Assembly (NCBI GenBank): GCA_011009095.1
Contig: VTPC01091064.1
Coordinates: forward strand, 1-64,000
DNA from: Ignelater luminosus
Taxonomy: Eukaryota; Arthropoda; Insecta; Coleoptera; Elateridae
Length of the DNA: 64,000 nucleotides
Direction of reading: 5' to 3'
The translations under genes and the position numbers were made by a program. The notes under the pieces are model-generated. The model saw nothing but the letters and a program-made list of their open reading frames with translations, was not told the DNA's origin and ran no database searches. This document shows, one piece after another, positions 58,025 through 64,000 of the stretch (within the stretch, counting starts at the first letter, position 1; every line of letters begins with the position of its first letter).

Positions 58025-59654
58025 ATGAATAAAAAAAATTTAAATTTTACGGAAAATGACTGCAAAACTGTACTTGCAAAATATTACGGTGATAAAGCAG
58101 TAAAACTAATTAATTTTAAATTGACATCAATATCATCGGATGAAATGATCGGTGTTATGGGTGAGCACCTACGACTTAATCTGGAAGTTATCAATGAAGC
58201 TAATGAAAAGGAAAATTTGAAATTTTTTGTGAAGACAATACTAGCTGAACAGGAGATGATGGCTGAATTTACAAGAGCTAGTAACATGTTTAACAAAGAA
58301 ATATATTGGTATGAATTTCTAAATGATGTAAAACAAGAATGTCCGGATGTAGATATTAGTTTTGCTCCAAAATATTACTGGTCCCGTGAAAACGATTTTA
58401 TTGTTTTAGAGGATCTTTGTTTGAGTGGATATAAATTGCTTGAAGAGCTTATCTTAGATATGGATCACTTAAAGATGGCTTTGAAGAGTATTGCTAAATA
58501 CCATGCAGCGAGTATAATTTATGAAGAAGTAAAATCTAAGAAGTTGGGACGAAAATATTCTCTACTTGAAGATTATGGTAAATATTTTCAAGAAACTATT
58601 TTTAGAAAAGATGAGAATTATTTAGGTTATAAATATGTTCGATGTAGTTTAAAAGCATTGCAAACGCTCGTGGACTTATTACCAGAAGTAGGCCTGACTT
58701 CTGAAGAATTTAAAAAGAGATTAGAGATTTTAACTGATCAAGCTTTTGAAGATTCTAAGCCCAGTAGCATATCGATAGTATACCTGCAAAACCTCGTATG
58801 TCCAAAAACTAAAATTTTACAGGAGAAGCAAAAAACTGTGGGAACAAAATGTCCTTTACTTACTCTTTTCTTTTCACCCTACAAACATTATACTACCAAA
58901 ATGACGATTCAAAATTAATACGTAGTCAATTTTAAGTGCCGGTAGATGGCAGAATAATCACCCGACAGTCACAAGACTTTGTGGGAATGCGTAGAGTCTC
59001 CCGATGTATCCGAATTTATCAAAAAGTCATTTTCCCAAAAATGAAGACTTACGAGGTTTTGCAGGTATACTATCGATATTTAGAAATGTTTGGAGCAATG
59101 GAGATTTGTGGGCTAAAAATATAATGGTTAAATATGAGAATGATGTTCTTATTAATTGTAAAGTTTTCGATTTTCAATTACAGCGCTATAATCCACCAGC
59201 ACACGATGCTGTTTACATGGTTAATGAAACAACAACTAAATCTGAAAGATGCCAATATTTAAAAGAATATTTAGCGTATTATTATCAGGAACTCAGTAGT
59301 GAATTGGCGAAGTTTGGACTCGATATAAATAATATTGTAAATAAAGAAGATTTTGATAAATCGTGTAAATTAGCAATGCCCGTTATAAAATTAAGTAAAG
59401 CCCTTTACCGTTCACTATGTGCAATGAGTGCAGAAACTTATAGAAAACTCACAAGCGAACCAGATTTGTATGATAAACTAACATTCGAGGATCGTACAGA
59501 ATTCGTCACAAATTTATTTAAGACGGAAAAGTGCTACAAAGAGGAAATGACAACTTTATTGGAGGATCTTAGAGATTTATTAATAAATAAGAATATTGCT
59601 CCGGAATTCACTACCGCCGAATATAATTTACTTGAATTTTTAAATAACAAGTAG
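58025..59654 (+). pseudogene. EcKL paralogue disrupted by a MITE
   Basis: The first exon-like block (58,025-58,771) encodes MNKKNLNFTENDCKTVLAKY through FEDSKPSSI, about 249 residues close to the EcKL at 48,414. The second block (59,079-59,654) resumes with FRNVWSNGDLWAKN, VFDFQLQRYNPPAHD and runs to the family C-terminus. Between them is a 305-bp MITE plus its 2-bp duplication, which shifts the frame and brings stops. Apart from this the protein is intact, so the disruption is young. Like its neighbour it has NGD instead of HGD in the catalytic loop. A truncated protein of 297 aa, lacking the catalytic loop, could still be made. Splicing out of the MITE would need sites in matching phase, and the GT/AG pairs I tried did not restore the frame. 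Confidence 0.92.
58772..59076. mobile_element. 305-bp MITE inserted in EcKL coding sequence
   Basis: Ends TCGATAGTATACCTGCAAAA and, as reverse complement, the same 20 bases, continuing CCTCGTA on both sides, giving about 27 bp of perfect TIR. It is flanked by TA (58,770-58,771 and 59,077-59,078). The intact paralogue reads AGCATATTCAGAAATG at this spot, so the empty site is known. TA duplication points to mobilisation by a Tc1/mariner-type transposase, though no source element is in the window. Confidence 0.95.
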
Positions 59655-59979
59655 GACTTCTCGGCGATCATTTAAATTTAAAAATTAAAATGCGAAATGG
59701 AACGAAATCCAAGAACGGGGCTTTTCTGTTAAGTACATTTATATTAAAAAGCAGAAAAATGTAACATAATTATTGCAAATGATGCTGAAGAGATTCAAGG
59801 TTGCGTTTCGATTATTTTAGTATAATTAAGGGGCGTGAGATTTTTAAATTAAATAATCTCTTTTATAATTGTAAATAACTGTATTACGTAATATGTAACA
59901 CATAATAGTTATTGAAAGTTGTATTATAAGTAATAGTAAAGCTTAATGAATTTGTTTTTAATAAATTTTTGTATTGTAC

Positions 59980-60535
59980 AAGTTGTTTAATTTGTTAATT
60001 CGGAATCATCTTGTCTTTTAATTTAAAAATTTAAGTTGGGGCAGCTACACGTTACATCATATGTGACTATAAATTGTTTGTTCTCTTCGGCCCCAGATAA
60101 GGCAACCAAGTCTTGCACTCCACAACGTCTTATATTTCAAATTGGTGAGGAAACTTTACATTCCACGCACAATGACAATCTTCTTTTCTTCTGTCCACGC
60201 CTATTACTTTCATCACTTCAATTCCAGGGTTGTAAAGTATGCAAATATTGAAAAACCTTTTCTGATTTTCTGCCACGGTTTCACATTCTTTTTTGAAGTT
60301 CGTTTAGCTGTTCATTGTTGAGTTGAGTATGTTGAAAAGATTATCTCCGTAAATGCAGATTTTTCCACCATGTAAATCCTCATTTCTTCCATACCGAGAA
60401 ACATCGGTTTTGTTCACACTTGGCAGATTCTTAGAGTGTTTTTCAATAAATCAATTTTAGTTTTTGCCATACTTTTCCTGATGTTTAACTGTCTATTGGA
60501 AGAATCTAGAATACTAACTGGAAAATTATTCTCAA
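59980..60535. other. Unassigned, coding-like on the minus strand
   Basis: The minus strand at about 60,240-60,535 reads LDSSNRQLNIRKSMAKTKID then LLKNTLRICQV, and further on LNNEQLNELQKRM. It may be the C-terminal part of the neighbouring hAT pseudogene or a separate relic. Confidence 0.3.
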
Positions 60536-60539
60536 ATAC

Positions 60540-61815
60540 TTGCTCCAAGTTACCAAAAGCTTCAACTACAAGTGATAATTGATATTATTGTGATTCTATC
60601 GCTTAATAATAGAATTTGAAATTTTATAACTTGTTTTTATCTTCTTCCAAAATATACATATCACTGTCTAAGATTAGTGATATTACCTCTTTGCTTAGAA
60701 TACTGCCCCATTCTGTGGATATTGCAATTCTTTGTACCTAATAAGTGTTAGTTATCCAACAGGTTTCGCAAAACAAAATGTGATGGAACACCACCAGTGG
60801 TATCTATCCTTTACAACATATTTAGCATTCATTTGCAGTTTATTACAAAATTGTAATTTCAAAATATTGTTAACTAGCTAATTTAAGATATGTGCTTCAC
60901 AACTATAGAACGATAGAGGTTTATGTGGATATTCACTATTGATTATTTCCCATCCCTTCTACATGTTGGCTGCATTATTCGTTGAAACAGCAATTATTGA
61001 GTCGATTCCAGTTTAATCCAATATAAGGTTTTCTGATTATATCGGCCACAAATTCTCCGGCGTGTTTGTTTGTGCCTGTATCTATTATTCTGGGAATTAC
61101 TGGTTCGTATTTAATCTTAGACCAACCGTCTAACTGTACTAACATGTAAAGCGCAGCACAAATTCTCTCATTTACTGATTCGGCAATTGTCTTATATTTC
61201 GCATCAAGGAGTGGTGATGATAACTGATAACGATAGGAAATAAACTGGGATGAATTCTTCTGAACAACTCTTCCCAATACTCATTCTCCGTAAAGTTTAA
61301 AGCTATACCCGTTGCATAGTATGCTCGTGCAAGCGAACCCCAAATGCTGTCCTGCAATTATCGTATACAATATTACAATAATTTACTGAAATTATAATCT
61401 GTTCGGTTCTATCACCGTGTCTACAAAACAGTCCATTTTCCCAATCGTCGAGGTTCTTGGTATCCTTAGAGATTGATGCGAAAGATGCCATTGTTGTATT
61501 ATCACCAAAGTTATCTTCTTCAATTTGTTTTGCAGTTTGAAGCATAAGAGTCACAGGATCTCCAGAATTTTTTAAATTCTCATGTTTATTAAACAAACAA
61601 GCAGGTTTCTTCTTATCAATTTAATTAATTCTTTGGCTGTCTCTTTGCACATTACCAAATGACTTGCTATTCTGTTGGGATTGTAAGCATAACTCTGCTT
61701 ACATAAGTTGTAACTGTAACTGTTCAACTTACCTTTCTTTGAAACACTCAACTGAAAGAATTTGGGTATCGCTTCCATATCCTTTTGAGGCCTACCCATT
61801 TTATTTTTGATCATG
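60540..61815 (-). pseudogene. hAT transposase with BED finger, decayed
   Basis: The minus strand starts MIKNKMGRPQKDMEAIPKFF and has a BED-type finger (YNLCKQSY, then SHLVMC; the first Cys reads Tyr). It continues through LARAYYATGIALNFTENEYW, EELFRRIHPSLFP, YQLSSPLLDAKYKTIAESVN, IIDTGTNKHAGEFVADIIRK and NNAANMQKGWEIINSEYP, all hAT-superfamily landmarks. Two large frames overlap with shifts near 61,570 and 61,300, and more stops follow below 60,975. No TIRs or 8-bp duplication located. Confidence 0.82.
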
Positions 61816-61954
61816 CATTCTTATCTACTTTGCGCTTCAGATTATAATAAAATATTTATAAACTGTTGAGATTGTATTTACTGTAAAGGTTCGTGAATAC
61901 GAACTATGTAATAGAAATATATATTCTACTAAAGGATAGGTAGGTACATGCTGA

Positions 61955-62110
61955 TACTGAAACTGAGGAGAGAGGAGAGCGTGGCTGGGACTCTCTAGGT
62001 AATTGAATGAGGTTTCTGGAGAGGGGAAATCCTGCTGTCCCTTCCTTCCAAGGCCTACGCTCGTCAGTGGCACCATAAGCGCGCGAGAGATACCATCGTC
62101 TGTTGTGCAA
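61955..62110. other. Locally GC-rich patch
   Basis: About 150 bases noticeably richer in G+C than the surroundings (GAGAGAGGAGAGCGTGGCTG, CTTCCAAGGCCTACGC). It may be part of another transposon end; not identified. Confidence 0.3.
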
Positions 62111-63100
62111 CTCTTTATTATCAGATTTCTCACCAACGAAGGCGTTAAATAGAGTGAGATATTTACCCGACTGAAAGCACAGTTTGGGAATACAACACTA
62201 TTTAAGACACAAGTGTATGATTGGGGTAAACAGTTTCGTGGTGGTCCCGATGCCGTAGAAAACGCAAGTCACGAACGTCGTCTGTGGTCAACAATCACTT
62301 ATAACAACAGTGCAGTTGTCAATGGTATTGTCGAAGTTGAGTGACGCCTAACCTAAAGAAATTGCATTGAAGATGGGGATACGTATTGAGAGTGCCTACA
62401 CAACTCTTTCAGAACACCTTGACTTCTGCAAAGTATCGGCGAGGTGGTTCCGCGTCTCTTCACTGATCTACAAAAACATGTTGGGAAAGACATCTGTCAG
62501 CGGCTTTTGAAACGTTTTGAAAAAGAAGAAGCATTTCTGAATAAAATTGTGACGTGTGATGAGACGTGGGTCCATCACTATGCGCCAGAAAACAAGAAGA
62601 CGAGTATGGAGTGGAGGAGAAATGAAGACAAGAAAAATTCTTTCTGCAGGAAAAATTCTTGCGACCGTCTTTCTTGATGTCAATGGTATTTGCTAGCGGA
62701 TTTTAGTCATGATAGAAGAACTGTAAATGCAGCGTACTACTGTAGTCTGCTTGACAATCACAATCAGTCCATCGGTGATGTTCTCTTTTTCTATAACAAC
62801 GCACAGCCCATACACGAGAAGATATTGAGGGAATCCTCTGGACAACCCTTGAGCACCCTGAAGGAGGCATTAAGAGGACAGCATTTTGACGATGACGCAA
62901 GAGTTGTGGAGCTTGTGCACAAATGACTTTTGGAGCGTCCGTCATCTTTTTATGATGCAGGTATAAAGGCGTTGACAAACCGGTGGAGAAAATGCATTAC
63001 TGTTGAGAGAGGATATGTAGGAAAATAAAAAAAATTGTAATGTTTTCTCAGCTCAATAAAACAATAAAAATGAATTCCGGCTTATATTTGAATAACCCAT
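62110..63100 (+). pseudogene. mariner transposase, decayed
   Basis: Reads with shifts as a mariner transposase. The N-terminal part shows SEIFTRLKAQFG and VYDWGKQFRGG; the middle VPRLFTDLQKHVGKDICQRL, then FLNKIVTCDETWVHHYAPEN and TSMEWRR; then TVNAAYYCSLLDNH and DVLFFYNNAQPIHEK. The first catalytic Asp (CDETW) is kept. The second (HDNARPH in the family) reads Asn in YNNAQPIH. Stops and at least two frameshifts (near 62,350 and 62,680). It is a different group from the DD41D element at 31.7 kb. Ends not fixed; the right end may be near 63,100. Confidence 0.8.
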
Positions 63101-63104
63101 GTAT

Positions 63105-64000
63105 ATTCAAATATGTTATGGCTAGACTAATGGAAGATTTAACGTTTCAATTTTATCTGAAGTGAAACAGGTGATCATCTTTTTGTTTTATCTAAATTAA
63201 AATCTTAAAACTTAATTTACTTCTTGTTAGAAACTACAAACAAATTTCAAGTGGCATTCTTACAAATATGCATTCATGATTAAACGCAGGAACGTAATTT
63301 CATAATATTACTTGTGAATTTACAAATTGTTTTGGAAAGCTTTGGAAAATAAATTCACATTTAGGGACATTTTAAGACAGCCCGTTTTTAGTTACTTACA
63401 ATTACACATTGATTTAATACAAGCATTCAATTTTTAAGAGTACAGATAGATTGCTGATAACAACAGAAGCACAAAATAATTACCAAACGTGCTTACAATC
63501 TCAAAACAGACTCCATAATAAAAAATAATTTGGTTCTGGAAGCCCATGTACAATGTTTTATGATATCGAAATAATCTTGCTACCACCCTATATTTCAGTA
63601 CAAAACGTAGTAAAGAACTTTATCATGAACTTCAATTACCGCCATCAAGAAAAATAAATTCTCTACTTTATGAACTGATATCTACTCTAATTACAACCAC
63701 AAATCTTACAAAGGCTGCTCTCTAACCTTCTTCTGTGTTGCTGCTTAAAACATTGAAATAACTCTATTACATTTTTTCTTCTGACGTATCTTTTTACGTT
63801 TATTTTTTGTAGTAGGTAATTTCAGTCCTAGTATTGTAGATAGGGTTTTTATACGTAAACTTAATTTTTTGTTTGGTATGTAAGTAATTCTGACTAAAAT
63901 AGGTGTCTTTTGTGGAATTCAAACAGGTGGCTTACGAGGGATGTCTTGGGTACAGAGTTGGTTCGTTAAAATTTTATTAAAAATACAAAAACAAATACTT
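63105..64000. other. AT-rich non-coding DNA
   Basis: Nothing recognised up to the window end. Confidence 0.45.

Larger units (their letters stand above)
57466..59975. repeat. Segmental duplication, copy 2
   Basis: Paralogous to 48,274-50,250. Between the shared distal 5' block (to about 57,522) and the leader (from about 57,985) it carries about 460 bp where copy 1 has about 60 bp, so one of them gained or lost sequence. Its EcKL is broken by a MITE. Confidence 0.82.

Noticed and set aside
58772-59076. MITE acting as a spliceable intron that would rescue the EcKL
   Set aside because: Candidate donors (GTATAC, GTATGT) and acceptors (near CAG at 59,063 and TAG at 59,082) do not restore the reading frame in the combinations I tried.

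Overview
The window looks like nuclear DNA of an insect, most likely a beetle (the order is a guess). It is AT-rich and intron-bearing, dense in decayed DNA transposons, and carries two insect-type gene families: a membrane adenylate cyclase with nine small exons, and several ecdysteroid-kinase-like (EcKL, PF02958) genes. I see no operons, rRNA, CRISPR array or convincing tRNA gene.

Layout. 1-9.9 kb: no recognisable gene. It holds a diverged 42-bp minisatellite (2.96-4.1 kb), a G/T-skewed stretch (5.8-7.0 kb) and a possible tRNA-derived SINE (7.65-7.87 kb). 9.9-17.8 kb: nine + strand exons of an ADCY8/Ac78C-like adenylate cyclase, covering the cytosolic N-terminus, the first six-helix membrane block and most of the first half of catalytic domain C1. 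The exons stop inside C1 at 17,837 and I found no continuation before 64,000. 18-26 kb: a transposon belt with a MITE, a complete but broken piggyBac element (19,768-22,144, TTAA flanks), a 1-kb fold-back repeat and an internally deleted Tc1 element with intact ends.

26.5-36.1 kb: two minus-strand, intronless, double-length EcKL genes (836 and 774 aa). Each is two kinase units joined in one ORF. In the second gene the N-terminal unit has lost all three catalytic-site residues, so it reads as a pseudokinase fused to a kinase. Between the two genes lie a decayed mariner-like relic and a near-intact DD41D-type mariner (31,659-32,964) with long TIRs. 36-48 kb: mostly non-coding, with a second patch of the 42-bp minisatellite, a polypyrimidine tract and a decayed BED/hAT gene.

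48.3-60 kb: a duplicated segment carrying a single-unit EcKL. Copy 1 (48,414-49,721) is intact. Copy 2 (58,025-59,654) is broken by a 305-bp MITE. Both copies carry Asn in place of the catalytic-loop His. A decayed piggyBac and a LINE remnant lie between the copies. 60-64 kb: a hAT pseudogene and a mariner pseudogene.

The EcKL genes probably form a local cluster of small-molecule kinases (ecdysteroid or xenobiotic phosphorylation). If the cyclase continues beyond the window, the whole cluster sits inside one very large cyclase intron.
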